Assembly: GCA_930633525.1 (NCBI GenBank)
Contig: CAKNFP010000001.1
Span: 3,347,501-3,411,500 of the forward strand
Direction: 5' to 3'
DNA length: 64,000 nucleotides
From: Hyphomicrobiales bacterium
GTDB lineage: Bacteria > Pseudomonadota > Alphaproteobacteria > Rhizobiales > Beijerinckiaceae
Below, piece after piece: positions 38,186 to 47,166 of the stretch (position 1 is the stretch's first letter; every line of letters starts with the position of its first letter). Below the pieces are notes generated by a model. That model was not told the origin of the DNA and did no database searches. It saw only the letters and a program-made list of their open reading frames with translations. The position numbers and the translations under genes are program-made.

Positions 38186-38685
38186 CGTTTCCTCGCACCT
38201 CCGCGCTCGGCCACAACTTGGGCCTTCAGACCAAAAAACAAAAGCCACAGACCCGAGTCATCGTGTCCGTGGCCCGTTGAATGAAGCCGATGCTCATTCA
38301 GAGAGCCAGAACAATCGCTGGCTAGGATTGACGCATGGTGGCCTTTTTCTCCGCTCATCAACCGCTGGACGGTCACATCGAGGACGACGCCATCGCCCTT
38401 CCGACACAGATTACATCCCCGCGAATGAATGGCTGCCTTCCGTCCTCCCGCTGTTCGGAGACGCGAATCATCCCGACGCTCCGGGCGAGCGATTGGTCGA
38501 TTGAGCGGCGAGGAGAAGCGCCAGCCCTGAAAAAGGCTTTTTCCCAACGTTTGTTGCCCGGCGAAGTGGCATCTTGCTCAATCGGCAAGCTGCAGTTAAC
38601 CTGCCGTTAAGTCTTCTCGGCAAGAGTCTCCGCCTATTGTTCAGCCGCCACAGTTCTCATCTGCGTCGCCAGCGGCGCGGAGATT
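38186..38685. other. Divergent control region, no gene seen
   Basis: 500 bases between the glutamate-synthase-like gene and the DUF882 gene. Open frames here have no conserved look. The last 100 bases are AT-richer (TTAACCTGCCGTTAAG near 38597) and probably hold the promoter of the DUF882 gene. Confidence 0.45.
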
Positions 38686-40578
38686 GTGGCTTCGCAACAG
38701 ACGAGTTCACTTTTGCGACTTGTTCACGCAGAACAGGCCCCCCGGTGGCGCCGACTGTCTCGTCTTATCTGCGGCTTGGTCGTCGCGGGTAGTGCTCTGA
38801 TTGCCGCCACCTCTGGTCTGCAAAACGCCGTGGCGAACGGCGATACGCGCACGATTTCCCTGGTCCATTCCCATTCCGGCGAATCACTGACCGTCACCTT
38901 CCGTCGTAACGGCTCCTATGATCGTGACGCGCTGCGGCAGCTCAACCATCTGCTGCGTGACTGGCGCAACCAGGACACCACGACCATGGATCCGAAGCTC
39001 TTCGATATCCTGTGGTCGGTCCATCGCGAGGTAGGCTCCAGCGGCGCCATCCAGATTTTCTCGGCCTATCGGTCGCCCGATACGAACGCCATGCTTCGCC
39101 GCCGCTCGAGCGCCGTCGCCAAGAACAGCCAGCACATGGAAGGCAAGGCGATCGACTTCAACCTGCCGGACGTGAGCATGGCCAAGGTTCGGGCCATCGG
39201 CATGCGGCTGCAGCGCGGCGGTGTCGGCTATTATCCGAACACACCCTTCGTGCATCTCGACACCGGTAGCGTGCGCTCCTGGCCGCGCATGCCGCGCGTC
39301 CAACTCGCCCAGCTCTTCCCGGACGGACGCACCGTCCATATCCCCGCCGATGGCAAGCCCATGGCAGGCTATGATCTCGCCGTTGCCGACATCGCGGCAC
39401 GCGGCGACCGCGTCGCCGGCGTCGCCTATGCCGACGCGAGCGCTTCTCCGGGACGCCGTCGCAGCCTGTGGGCCGCCTTGTTCGGCGGCGATGAGGAGGA
39501 AGACGAGGAGATCGTGGCACTGTCGCGTGCCCCGCGCCGCACCGTTGTGGCCGCACGCCAGCCAGCGCCGGCGCCGCAGCCTGCCGCCCAGCAGCAGGTG
39601 GCCTACGCCAGCAGCGACAATGCGAACACGACGAGTTTCTTCCTGCAATCGGCCAATCGTCCGCAAGCCGCGGCTCAGCGTCCACAGCCCGCCCCGGCCC
39701 AGCCGGTCCAACAACCGGCCCCTGTGCAGGTTGCGGCGGCGGTGCCAACGCCGCCACGCGTGACACAGCCGGCGATGTTGCAGCAACCGCTTGAGCTGAA
39801 CGCGCTCTCCAACCCGAGAAACGCCGCGCCGACCATTCCGGCTCAGCTTCCCGTCGCGCGCCCTGATGATCTGACGCCGCCCCCGGCAGGCCAGGCCGTC
39901 GCTTCGCTGGCGCCCCCGCCCACGGCATCCTTCGCGAATGTTCCGCTGCCGCCGCAGCGGCCGAACGAGGCGAATGCGGCCGTTCAAACGGTCGCCCAGG
40001 CAGCGGCCCCGGCTGCGGCCACGCCGACCCTGGTGGACTTGCCGCTACCGCCGGCACGTCCCGTCATGAAGGCCGTGGCGGACGCCAATCCGTCGGCGCC
40101 ACAGAAGCCTTCCGAAGCCCAGATCGCTCTTGCCGCAGTCGCGCCGGCCACAGCGACAGCGGCGGAAGCTCAGCCCCCCGCTGCGCCCATGGTGATGTCC
40201 TTCGCACCCATCGCGCATCCCGCCCCGCCCACGCGCCCTGCGGCGCCTCAAGCGGTACGGACTGCCCAGATCGGGAGCGACACGTCCAGCCAGCCGATCA
40301 CGTCCGCGACGAGTCAGGCGCGCCAACCGGCCGAGCCCGCCAACCCCCTGCAGCCGCTGTTCCGGGCCGAAATCACCCACGCGCGCCCGGCGAACAAGGC
40401 GAAGGTCGTCGTCGCGCAGCCGCGGCTTGTTGCGGTGGCCGACAGGCCCGTCGCGCAGAAGCCCGCCGAGGTCGTCGCCAATTCCTTCGCGCAGAAATCC
40501 GGCGACGAGCTCAGCATCACGCGTTTCAGCGGCCCGGCGGTGAAGCCGCTCACGACGGTGCAGTTCTCGACGCGCTGA
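38686..40578 (+). CDS. DUF882 (YcbK-like) M15-type peptidase with proline-rich tail
   Basis: A 630-residue exported protein. A basic lead and one hydrophobic stretch (about residues 26-45) act as a signal or anchor. Residues 55-205 form the DUF882 domain of the M15 metallopeptidase group: FSAYRSPDTNAMLRR, SQHMEGKAIDF with H and D ligands, and the PFVHLDTGSVR histidine. The E. coli homologue MepK cuts 3-3 cross-links. Residues 230-630 are low-complexity Pro/Ala/Gln with repeated LPLPPARP-like units, unusually long. The start is GTG at 38686 with CGGAG just upstream. A muramyl endopeptidase would complement the L,D-transpeptidase two genes away. Confidence 0.88.
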   Translation: MASQQTSSLLRLVHAEQAPRWRRLSRLICGLVVAGSALIAATSGLQNAVANGDTRTISLVHSHSGESLTVTFRRNGSYDRDALRQLNHLLRDWRNQDTTTMDPKLFDILWSVHREVGSSGAIQIFSAYRSPDTNAMLRRRSSAVAKNSQHMEGKAIDFNLPDVSMAKVRAIGMRLQRGGVGYYPNTPFVHLDTGSVRSWPRMPRVQLAQLFPDGRTVHIPADGKPMAGYDLAVADIAARGDRVAGVAYADASASPGRRRSLWAALFGGDEEEDEEIVALSRAPRRTVVAARQPAPAPQPAAQQQVAYASSDNANTTSFFLQSANRPQAAAQRPQPAPAQPVQQPAPVQVAAAVPTPPRVTQPAMLQQPLELNALSNPRNAAPTIPAQLPVARPDDLTPPPAGQAVASLAPPPTASFANVPLPPQRPNEANAAVQTVAQAAAPAAATPTLVDLPLPPARPVMKAVADANPSAPQKPSEAQIALAAVAPATATAAEAQPPAAPMVMSFAPIAHPAPPTRPAAPQAVRTAQIGSDTSSQPITSATSQARQPAEPANPLQPLFRAEITHARPANKAKVVVAQPRLVAVADRPVAQKPAEVVANSFAQKSGDELSITRFSGPAVKPLTTVQFSTR

Positions 40579-40774
40579 ATACCCCGTCAGGGGAAGGCGG
40601 TCATCCCTCAGTCATGTGGTCGTTCAGGACCAATCAACATTGAGGGGCGCCCCGAGGGATACCCTTCTCATCACCGGGCTTGGTCCCGAATTATGTTTAC
40701 CCAATTCGGGCTGTCAGCAACGCGGCAACGGCCGCGTTCCGCTGATACCGACCGGGAAAGGCGCCTCAACAGGA

Positions 40775-40797
40775 ATGGCCGGGACAAGCCCGGCCAT
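40775..40797. repeat. Palindromic intergenic repeat, single unit
   Basis: ATGGCCGGG at 40775-40783 and CCCGGCCAT at 40789-40797 form a 9-bp stem with a 5-base loop. The same palindrome stands at 58380-58402. It belongs to a REP-like family and sits between convergent genes, 32 bases past the stop codon of gapR. Confidence 0.75.
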
Positions 40798-40828
40798 CAC
40801 AACGAGAAACGCTGGTTGTCGCCTCCGC

Positions 40829-41086
40829 CTAGGCCTGCATGCCCAGAGCCTGCATGTAAAGCTCGAGGATGGCATCCTCCTCGGCACGCTCCTCCGGCGG
40901 CTTTTTACGCAGCATCACGAGCTTGCGCACGGCCTTGGCGTCGAAGCCCCTGCCCTTCAGCTCACCATAGACTTCCTTGATGTCGCCCGCGATCGCCGCC
41001 TTTTCTTCCTCAAGGCGTTCGATCCGCTCGATGAACTGCTTCAGTTCCTCAGCGGCAACGCCTGAGTCCGCAACATCTGTCACCAT
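40829..41086 (-). CDS. gapR: GapR family DNA-binding protein (DUF2312)
   Basis: An 85-residue coiled-coil protein of the DUF2312/GapR family. The Caulobacter GapR forms a tetrameric clamp on overtwisted DNA ahead of moving polymerases and helps chromosome replication. Conserved features are the long helix [20 protein letters not shown], the [20 protein letters not shown] turn, and the ending [17 protein letters not shown] chose the ATG at 41086; an in-frame ATG at 41143 adds 19 nonconserved residues. Related genomes often carry several copies, so this may not be the main one. Confidence 0.9.
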   Translation of the reverse strand: MVTDVADSGVAAEELKQFIERIERLEEEKAAIAGDIKEVYGELKGRGFDAKAVRKLVMLRKKPPEERAEEDAILELYMQALGMQA

Positions 41087-41256
41087 GTTCGTGTCACCAT
41101 ATCCTTGGTCAATAAGAGAGGGCCGCAGCTCACCACAAGCCACGCCACGCCGTGGCTGGAACGATTACCCCGTTTACCGGCAATTGGAAAACACCAGAAC
41201 CATGGGCGAATAATGGTTGATGATTTCCCAACCGTAATTCGGCGCATGCGATATCT

Positions 41257-42078
41257 TCAGCCCTGCCGCAGCGGTAGCTCGCGTGTCAAGGCGCGGCTTG
41301 GGTGATACGCGACGCCTGTGGCCGACAGGGCGGGGACGAGCGGCCCGATCACATCCGCGAGCCTATCGCCCCATGCCTCCGCACCTGCCTCATCCGCGAT
41401 GAGATCCTGCCGCACCTCGATCAGCGCGTTGGCAAGGCCGCGTGCCGTCGCGTGCCGGGCGATCACATCGCCGGCCAAGGCGCCATCATAAGGCTCATTA
41501 TCGCCGACTGTCAGATCCCCGGCTTCCCGCAATGCCGCGATCAGGGGCAGCGGCAGCCGCGGATCGGCGTCCCACAGCACGGCGACTTCCCACGGCCGCG
41601 GCCGGCCGCGCCAGACCGGTGTGAAGCTGTGGATGGAAACGACGACGGGCGCTATGCCCTGCGCGATCGACGCATCGATCGCAGCGGCGATCGCGACGTC
41701 ATAGGGACGATAGAAGCGTGCGATACGGCGCGCAATCTCATCATGATCAATACGCGCGTTGCCCGGCACGATGGCCCCGTCGGACAGCCGCATCACCAGC
41801 GTCGGATCATCAAGCCCACGATTGGGATCAATCAGGAGCCGCGAGAAATCCGTCAGCAGCGCAGGCGCATCGAGCCGGGTGGCCAGCCTGCGCGCCACCA
41901 TGGCCGCACCGATATCATAGCCGATATGCCTCGCGAGCTCCGTCGCCGGCATCCCGAGGTTGCCGTATTCAGGGGGGATGGCGTTGGTGGCGTGATCGCA
42001 GAGGACGAGGACGCCGCTCCCGATGTCACCAGCAATGCGTTCGATGGGATGTTCGCCGGCGACAAGCGGGTCCGGCAT
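41257..42078 (-). CDS. N-formylglutamate amidohydrolase family protein (copy 1)
   Basis: A 273-residue metal-dependent amidohydrolase of the N-formylglutamate family (HutG-like fold). The core VLVLCDHATNAIPPEYGNLG, HIGYDIGA and VVSIHSFTPVWRGRPRPWEV motifs hold the probable zinc ligands. The reaction in characterised members is hydrolysis of N-formylglutamate to glutamate and formate. No histidine-degradation genes are adjacent, so another N-acyl substrate is possible. The start at 42078 is chosen by family similarity; a GTG five codons upstream is an alternative. A second, distant homologue is at 47167-48057. Confidence 0.87.
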   Translation of the reverse strand: MPDPLVAGEHPIERIAGDIGSGVLVLCDHATNAIPPEYGNLGMPATELARHIGYDIGAAMVARRLATRLDAPALLTDFSRLLIDPNRGLDDPTLVMRLSDGAIVPGNARIDHDEIARRIARFYRPYDVAIAAAIDASIAQGIAPVVVSIHSFTPVWRGRPRPWEVAVLWDADPRLPLPLIAALREAGDLTVGDNEPYDGALAGDVIARHATARGLANALIEVRQDLIADEAGAEAWGDRLADVIGPLVPALSATGVAYHPSRALTRELPLRQG

Positions 42079-42306
42079 GAATGGTGAGTTCACGATCGAT
42101 GTCACTGAAAGATTGGCAGCGTGACCGACACAGTGCCACAGGCGCACGGAGGCATCGAGTGCCATAACGCCGCCGGAATGCTTTTCTATCCCGCAGAGAG
42201 CCTCAAGACCGGCCCCACGCAAGCCTTCGCACCGTGCTGCACCTGCGTTGACATCGCAGCGCGAAAGCAGGCACATGGGGCGGTATCAGAAAGTCACTGC
42301 TTCGCC

Positions 42307-42762
42307 ATGAAACTTCCCTATCTGTCCATTGTTCGGAGCCTCCTGGTACCGCTGTGCCTGGGCACCGCCGCGATCGCGCTGGCGAGCCCCGCGAAGGCGG
42401 ATCTGCGCCTGTGCAACATGACATCGAGCCGGGTCGGCGTCGCGCTCGGCTATCGTGACAGCCAGGGCTGGGTGAGCGAGGGATGGTGGAATCTCGGCGT
42501 ACGCAGTTGCCAGACTCTCCTGCGCGGCCCGCTCGCGGCGCGCTTCTACTACGTTTACGCCATCGACTACGACCGGGGCGGCGAGTGGACCGGCCAGTCA
42601 TTTCTCTGCACACGCGAGCGGGAATTCAGCGTGCGCGGCACGGAAGACTGCCTGGCGCGCGGCTTTGATCGCAACGGCTTCTTCGAAGTCGATACCGGGC
42701 AGCAGAAGAGCTGGACGGTGCAACTCACCGACGCGAACAGACCTGGGAGCAGACCGCAATGA
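42307..42762 (+). CDS. DUF1036 family exported protein
   Basis: A 151-residue protein with a signal peptide (residues 1-31, SIVRSLLVPLCLGTAAIALA then SPAKA) and a mature DUF1036 domain: DLRLCNMTSSRVGVALGYRD, WWNLGVRSCQTLL, ARFYYVYAIDYDRGGEW and four to five cysteines that are likely disulfide-bonded. Its function is unknown. Its stop codon overlaps the pyruvate kinase start (ATGA), which implies co-translation with a glycolytic enzyme, an arrangement conserved in Rhizobiales. Confidence 0.87.
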   Translation: MKLPYLSIVRSLLVPLCLGTAAIALASPAKADLRLCNMTSSRVGVALGYRDSQGWVSEGWWNLGVRSCQTLLRGPLAARFYYVYAIDYDRGGEWTGQSFLCTREREFSVRGTEDCLARGFDRNGFFEVDTGQQKSWTVQLTDANRPGSRPQ

Positions 42763-44189
42763 GACGCATGCGCAAGGTAAAGATCCTCGCGACACTCGGG
42801 CCTGCGTCCAATGACCCGGCGATGATCGCCCGTCTCTTCGAGGCAGGCGCCGATATCTTCCGCATCAACATGAGCCACACGGCCCGGGAGGACCTGCCGA
42901 AGCGTGTGGCCGACATACGCTCCGTGGAGGAGAAATTCGGTCGCCCGGTCGGCGTCCTCGTCGACCTGCAGGGACCGAAGCTGCGCATCGGCACTTTCGA
43001 GAAGGGCTCGGAGATCCTGAAGCTCGGCGACACCTTCGTGCTCGACGGCAATGAGAAGCCGGGCAATGCCAAGCGCGTCCACCTGCCCCATCCTGAGATC
43101 CTGGCGGCGCTGGAGCCAGGCCATAAGCTCCTGATCGACGACGGCAAGATCAAGCTGGTCGTCGAGAGCGTCGCCAAGGGCAAGGCGACCACGCGCGTGG
43201 TGATCGCCGGCAAGATTTCGAACCGCAAGGGCGTCAGCCTGCCGGACACGACGATTCCGGTGTCGGCCATGACGCCGAAGGACCAGTCGGATCTCGAAGC
43301 GGCCGTCAATGTCGGCGTCGACTGGATCGCGCTGTCCTTCGTGCAGCGGCCGGAAGACATCGCCGAGGTGCGCAAGGTCACGCGTGGCCGCGCGCTGGTG
43401 ATGGCCAAGATCGAGAAGCCGCAGGCGGTCGCCCGTCTCGCCGAGATCATCGAGGCCTCCGACGGCCTCATGGTCGCGCGCGGCGATCTCGGCGTCGAGA
43501 TGCCGCTCGAAAAGGTACCCGGGATCCAGAAGCTGATTACGCGCTCGGCGCGCGCCCAGGGCAAGCCGGTCGTCATCGCCACGCAGATGCTGGAATCGAT
43601 GATCACCACGCCCGTGCCGACCCGCGCCGAGGTCTCCGACGTCGCGACCGCGGTCTTCGAGGGCGCCGACGCCGTCATGCTGTCCGCCGAGAGCGCGTCG
43701 GGCGACTATCCTGTCGAGGCGGTCGCCACCATGAACCGCATCGCGGAAGAGGTGGAAGCCGACCCGAATTACAGCACCATCATCCACAACCAGCGCACGG
43801 AGCCGGAGGCGACCGCCGCCGACGCGATCGCTAATGCGACACGCAGCATCGCCGAAACCCTCGGGCTCAAGGCCATCATTGCCTGGACGTCGTCCGGTGC
43901 AACAGGCCTGCGCATCTCGCGCGAGAGGCCGGCGACCAGCGTGCTCGCGCTGACGCCCAACATCAACGCCGCCCGCCGTCTCGCTGTCGCCTGGGGCGTG
44001 CATGCCCTCGTGACCGAGGATGCGCGCAATCTCGACGACATGACAGACCGGGCCTGCCACCTTGCCCGGGAGGAGGGCTTCGCGGAGAATGGCCAGCGCG
44101 TCATCGTCACAGCCGGCATTCCGTTCGGCCACCCGGGCGCGACCAACACACTCCGGATCGCCTTCATCGGTCCTGACGGCAGCGCCTAA
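42759..44189 (+). CDS. pyk: Pyruvate kinase
   Basis: A 476-residue glycolytic enzyme making pyruvate and ATP from phosphoenolpyruvate. It opens with KVKILATLGPASNDPAMI; the catalytic segment KIEKPQAVARLAEIIEASDGLMVARGDLGVEMP lies near residues 215-250, with the metal-binding glutamate of KIE. ATQMLESMITTPVPTRAEVSDVA and the C-terminal allosteric domain are intact. A GGGAG lies about 10 bases before the ATG, which overlaps the DUF1036 stop codon. Confidence 0.96.
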   Translation: MRRMRKVKILATLGPASNDPAMIARLFEAGADIFRINMSHTAREDLPKRVADIRSVEEKFGRPVGVLVDLQGPKLRIGTFEKGSEILKLGDTFVLDGNEKPGNAKRVHLPHPEILAALEPGHKLLIDDGKIKLVVESVAKGKATTRVVIAGKISNRKGVSLPDTTIPVSAMTPKDQSDLEAAVNVGVDWIALSFVQRPEDIAEVRKVTRGRALVMAKIEKPQAVARLAEIIEASDGLMVARGDLGVEMPLEKVPGIQKLITRSARAQGKPVVIATQMLESMITTPVPTRAEVSDVATAVFEGADAVMLSAESASGDYPVEAVATMNRIAEEVEADPNYSTIIHNQRTEPEATAADAIANATRSIAETLGLKAIIAWTSSGATGLRISRERPATSVLALTPNINAARRLAVAWGVHALVTEDARNLDDMTDRACHLAREEGFAENGQRVIVTAGIPFGHPGATNTLRIAFIGPDGSA

Positions 44190-44356
44190 GGCATGCCGCA
44201 ATCTTCAGAATGGAAGTGCGGGGCGGCTTACCCTCGGGTGGTATTCCATGCACTGAGGGCATGCATCGCCTGTGTGACGGCCGCGACGATTAGTTCATGA
44301 GCGAGTAAAGTCCGTGTATGCGTTCACGTGGTTGAAATTGCACAGGGCACACACGG

Positions 44357-45199
44357 ATGACGCTACGCATATCAGAGCTGAAACATCCTAAAGAAAAAAT
44401 CTACGGCGCGCTTACTCTTATAGCCGGAATTATCATCTGGTTCGCTCTCTTGGGCTTTCTTGTCGCGGATTTGCTGAACCAAAACTACCGACAATCCCTC
44501 GTTATTATCTCCTATATGTTCATAGCCTGGCTGATTTCCTTCATCGCCCGGGCGCTGACGCGTGCCTATATGTTCGGCCACTACGTGCTGGTCAGCCCGA
44601 TGCAGTTCCCGCATCTGCATCAGGCGGTCGCCGAGGGTGCGCGCGAAATCGGCCTGAAGGAGGTTCCCCAGACCTTCGTTTACAATTCCAATGGCATCAT
44701 GAATGCCATGGCTTTGAGGCTGATCGGACGCAAGCGCTACATCTGGCTTACCTCAGCGCTGATCGATGCCGACGACGATAATCAGGTCCGATTCGTCATC
44801 GGCCATGAGCTCGGGCACCATGCCGCCGGGCATCTCGATGAGCCCTGGTATCTGCTCAGACTTCCCGGCGTTTTCATTCCCTTCCTCGGGTCGGCCTATT
44901 CCAGGGGGCGCGAATTGACCTGCGACCGGGTTGGAGCCTATCTCGCCCAGGATCTCAATGCCTCGCGGACCGCCCTGCAGATGCTGGCCTCCGGCAGCGC
45001 CAAGCTGAACGGCAAAATGAACCCCGATGCCTTCCAGGCCCAGGAACGGCTGGTCCCGCCAGTCGCTGGCTTCTTCCTGAACATCATCTCGGGATATCCG
45101 CGCCTCACTCGCCGCGTCGAGGCTGTTACAACATGGCATAAGGGGCGCTCGGCCGCCACGGCAGCGCCCGTCGCGGCAAAGCCGCAGCCCGTAGCCTGA
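44357..45199 (+). CDS. M48 family metalloprotease, membrane-bound
   Basis: A 280-residue protein with two N-terminal membrane helices (about residues 16-38 and 47-66) and a zinc protease domain. The HELGHHAAGH zinc motif is at about residues 152-161 and the third ligand in GRELTCDRVGAYLAQD about 45 residues later. Resembles HtpX-like quality-control proteases but is not HtpX itself. The first 160 bases are AT-rich, with different codon use (TTT, ATT, CTT) from the neighbours; this partly reflects the membrane helices. It converges with the TPR gene; a hairpin stands between them at 45247-45271. Confidence 0.88.
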   Translation: MTLRISELKHPKEKIYGALTLIAGIIIWFALLGFLVADLLNQNYRQSLVIISYMFIAWLISFIARALTRAYMFGHYVLVSPMQFPHLHQAVAEGAREIGLKEVPQTFVYNSNGIMNAMALRLIGRKRYIWLTSALIDADDDNQVRFVIGHELGHHAAGHLDEPWYLLRLPGVFIPFLGSAYSRGRELTCDRVGAYLAQDLNASRTALQMLASGSAKLNGKMNPDAFQAQERLVPPVAGFFLNIISGYPRLTRRVEAVTTWHKGRSAATAAPVAAKPQPVA

Positions 45200-45246
45200 A
45201 CTGCCGATCGTTCGCGATCGCCCTCGTAGCGGGGTCGTCGCCAAAT

Positions 45247-45271
45247 GGCCCCGCATGTGGGAAGCGGGGCC
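45247..45271. terminator. Hairpin between convergent M48 and TPR genes
   Basis: GGCCCCGC at 45247-45254 and GCGGGGCC at 45264-45271 form an 8-bp stem with a 9-base loop. It lies between two stop codons, but no U tract follows, so terminator function is uncertain. Confidence 0.4.
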
Positions 45272-45309
45272 CAATGGGCAATGGGAAAGAGAAGCCTCGT
45301 CGAGGGACC

Positions 45310-45960
45310 TTAGATATCGCGGCCGTTGACCTCGATCTCGAGCTGTTCGGCCACCTTCTCGACGTCGGGCAGGTGGGGCGCTATCGCCAGCGCCTGCCGG
45401 AAGGCCGCCAGAGCGCTCTTCTTGTCGCCGGCTTTGCGGAACAAGACGCCAAGACCCGTCCAGGCCGTGAAATGGCGGGGTTCCTGAGCGACAGCCCGGC
45501 GCAAATCAAGTATAGCGCGGTCGTCATCGCCCAGGGACGTGAAGACCACCGCCCGCTTGTTCCAGGCTTCCGCCCAATTCGGCTGGAGAACAACCACACG
45601 GTCGAGCAACTCGATCGCCAGCTCGTCCTTGTCGGCGCTGGCGGCCGCGATGGCGCGGCTCATGAGGAGGTCGGCCGTATCACTGCCGGACTGCAGCCAC
45701 CGCCGCTCGATCAGCCGTGTAATACCCTTGGTTTCCTCTTCATCCTGCGACGCCGCCAGGCGGGCGAAGAGCTCGTCGAACATGGCCCGTCGCGAATCGG
45801 TGGGGGGCGCATCCGTGGAGGCCTCGGGGGGGCGCGGCACCGTCGCAGCGCCGCCGGGCTGGCCGATACCCGACTGGGCAACGCCGCCTACCGGCGCCAG
45901 GGCCGCGAGAACAAGGGACGCACCGAACGCGGTCGCGAGATGAAGGGACGCATTGCGCAT
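45310..45960 (-). CDS. Tetratricopeptide repeat protein, exported
   Basis: A 216-residue protein with a signal peptide (SLHLATAFGASLVLAALAPVGGVA) and at least three TPR units in the second half, including NWAEAWNKRAVVFTSLGDDDRAILDLRRAVAQEPRHF and the following TAWTGLGVLFRKAGDKKSALAAFRQAL. TPR proteins bind partner proteins; the partner is unknown. I took the ATG at 45960; an in-frame extension to 46086 runs through the rpmJ terminator and is not credible. It lies 151 bases downstream of rpmJ on the same strand. Confidence 0.85.
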   Translation of the reverse strand: MRNASLHLATAFGASLVLAALAPVGGVAQSGIGQPGGAATVPRPPEASTDAPPTDSRRAMFDELFARLAASQDEEETKGITRLIERRWLQSGSDTADLLMSRAIAAASADKDELAIELLDRVVVLQPNWAEAWNKRAVVFTSLGDDDRAILDLRRAVAQEPRHFTAWTGLGVLFRKAGDKKSALAAFRQALAIAPHLPDVEKVAEQLEIEVNGRDI

Positions 45961-46050
45961 GGCTTCAATGTAGGCCCGAAGGCCGGCCGGGTCAAAACCG
46001 CGGCCATCCCTCCCCTTGCACGAATCTGTGAAGAAGCGCGATGCAAACGC

Positions 46051-46075
46051 AAAAAGCCCGACCATATGGTCGGGC
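46051..46075 (-). terminator. Intrinsic terminator after rpmJ
   Basis: Read on the minus strand: GCCCGACC, loop ATAT, GGTCGGGC, then TTTTT. A perfect 8-bp stem at 46056-46075 with the U tract encoded by 46051-46055. It lies 37 bases after the rpmJ stop codon. Confidence 0.85.
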
Positions 46076-46111
46076 ACTTCAAGCATGGAACAGCAACAAA
46101 CTGAAGCGTGA

Positions 46112-46237
46112 TTAGCCCTGACGAGCCTTGTAACGCTTCTGGGTCTTGTTGATGACGTAGATCCGGCCCTTGCGGCGCACGAGCTGGTTGTCGCGATGAC
46201 GGCCGCGGACCGATTTGAGCGAGTTGCGGATTTTCAT
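46112..46237 (-). CDS. rpmJ: 50S ribosomal protein L36
   Basis: A 41-residue ribosomal protein read on the minus strand: it opens with [19 protein letters not shown] and ends KRYKARQG. This is the 41-residue form usual in alphaproteobacteria, without the zinc-binding cysteines of the longer-known type (C-minus form). The gene stands alone with its own intrinsic terminator at 46051-46075, and the tRNA-Val gene lies 65 bases upstream. The small size makes it easy to miss. Confidence 0.96.
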   Translation of the reverse strand: MKIRNSLKSVRGRHRDNQLVRRKGRIYVINKTQKRYKARQG

Positions 46238-46302
46238 GTCCGTGGTCTCCGACAAGCCAGCCTTGGAAGCAAAGCTTCCCACGACCTGGCCAATGAAAGT
46301 GA

Positions 46303-46377
<75 letters not shown>

Positions 46378-46386
46378 TACGCCAGC

Positions 46387-46407
46387 AAAAATCAGCCTAT
46401 TGGCTGA
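46387..46407 (-). terminator. Intrinsic terminator upstream of tRNA-Val
   Basis: On the minus strand TCAGCC, loop AATA, GGCTGA, then TTTTT (U tract from 46387-46391). It would end transcripts coming from the cpdR side, 242 bases past the cpdR stop, and insulate the tRNA gene. Confidence 0.65.
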
Positions 46408-46648
46408 CCCAAGCAGACTAGTGACTGGTTCGCCACCTGTTAGCCCCTTTTATGCGGCACCTGAGAGACGCGCAAGAGGAGAAACAGCGACGAAACCGGA
46501 AGTGGTTGGGCTGTTAAGCCCGGTCCGCTTGCCGGAAGATGTGTACGGGTCACATCCGAGGCCGCCGATATAGCTCGACATGATCAGAAGCGCAAGCCAC
46601 CCAAACGCTCCTGATGAAGCTTTTATGGCGGGCCTGTGGAACATCCGT

Positions 46649-47008
46649 TCAAGCGGCCAGAAGTTTCTCCACCTCATTGACGAGTTCGCGCAGGTGGAAG
46701 GGCTTGGAAAGCACCTTGGCTTCCTTGGGCGCCTGCGAATCGGCATTGAGGGCGACCGCCGCGAAACCGGTGATGAACATCACCTTGATATCCGGATCGA
46801 GCTCTGTCGCACGGCGCGCGAGCTCGATGCCATCCATCTCCGGCATGACGATATCGGTCAGGAGAAGCTCGAAAGGCTCCTCCCTCAACCTGTGATAGGC
46901 TGAAAGGCCGTTATCGAATGAGGCGACGTCATATCCGGCGTTCTGGAGAGCCTTCACCAGAAAGCGCCGCATATCGTTGTCATCTTCTGCGAGAAGAATT
47001 TTGTTCAT
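46649..47008 (-). CDS. cpdR: Response regulator CpdR
   Basis: A 119-residue single-domain receiver. NKILLAEDDNDMRRFLVKAL opens the fold; the phosphoacceptor is Asp52 in LLTDIVMPEMDG, and the conserved lysine is in VLSKPFHLREL. In Caulobacter and Sinorhizobium, unphosphorylated CpdR brings ClpXP and its substrates to the cell pole; CckA-ChpT phosphorylation blocks this. The protein ends in LLAA, matching the C-terminal Ala pair linked to CpdR turnover. A TTG start at 47017 with GAGG 9 bases upstream is an alternative adding three residues. The N-formylglutamate amidohydrolase gene diverges from it, a conserved Rhizobiales arrangement. Confidence 0.93.
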   Translation of the reverse strand: MNKILLAEDDNDMRRFLVKALQNAGYDVASFDNGLSAYHRLREEPFELLLTDIVMPEMDGIELARRATELDPDIKVMFITGFAAVALNADSQAPKEAKVLSKPFHLRELVNEVEKLLAA

Positions 47009-47166
47009 GGCGTTCAATACGCATTACCTCGAACCACGTTTCCCCCATAAAGCCGCGCTGACGTAAACAGGCGGTGAAGGACATGGGCTTCAATGGACAT
47101 GCAGGCCCAAAAAAGCCAAATTGGTGACGTCGCGATGCTCTTCTGACCGAACAATTGATTGTTGGA

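Noticed and set aside
46450-46746. Minus-strand frame of 98 codons downstream of and overlapping cpdR, with a hydrophobic stretch and a cysteine
   Set aside because: Its first half is a shadow of cpdR in another frame, there is no ribosome site before an internal ATG, and the lipobox-like GLGC is not canonical.
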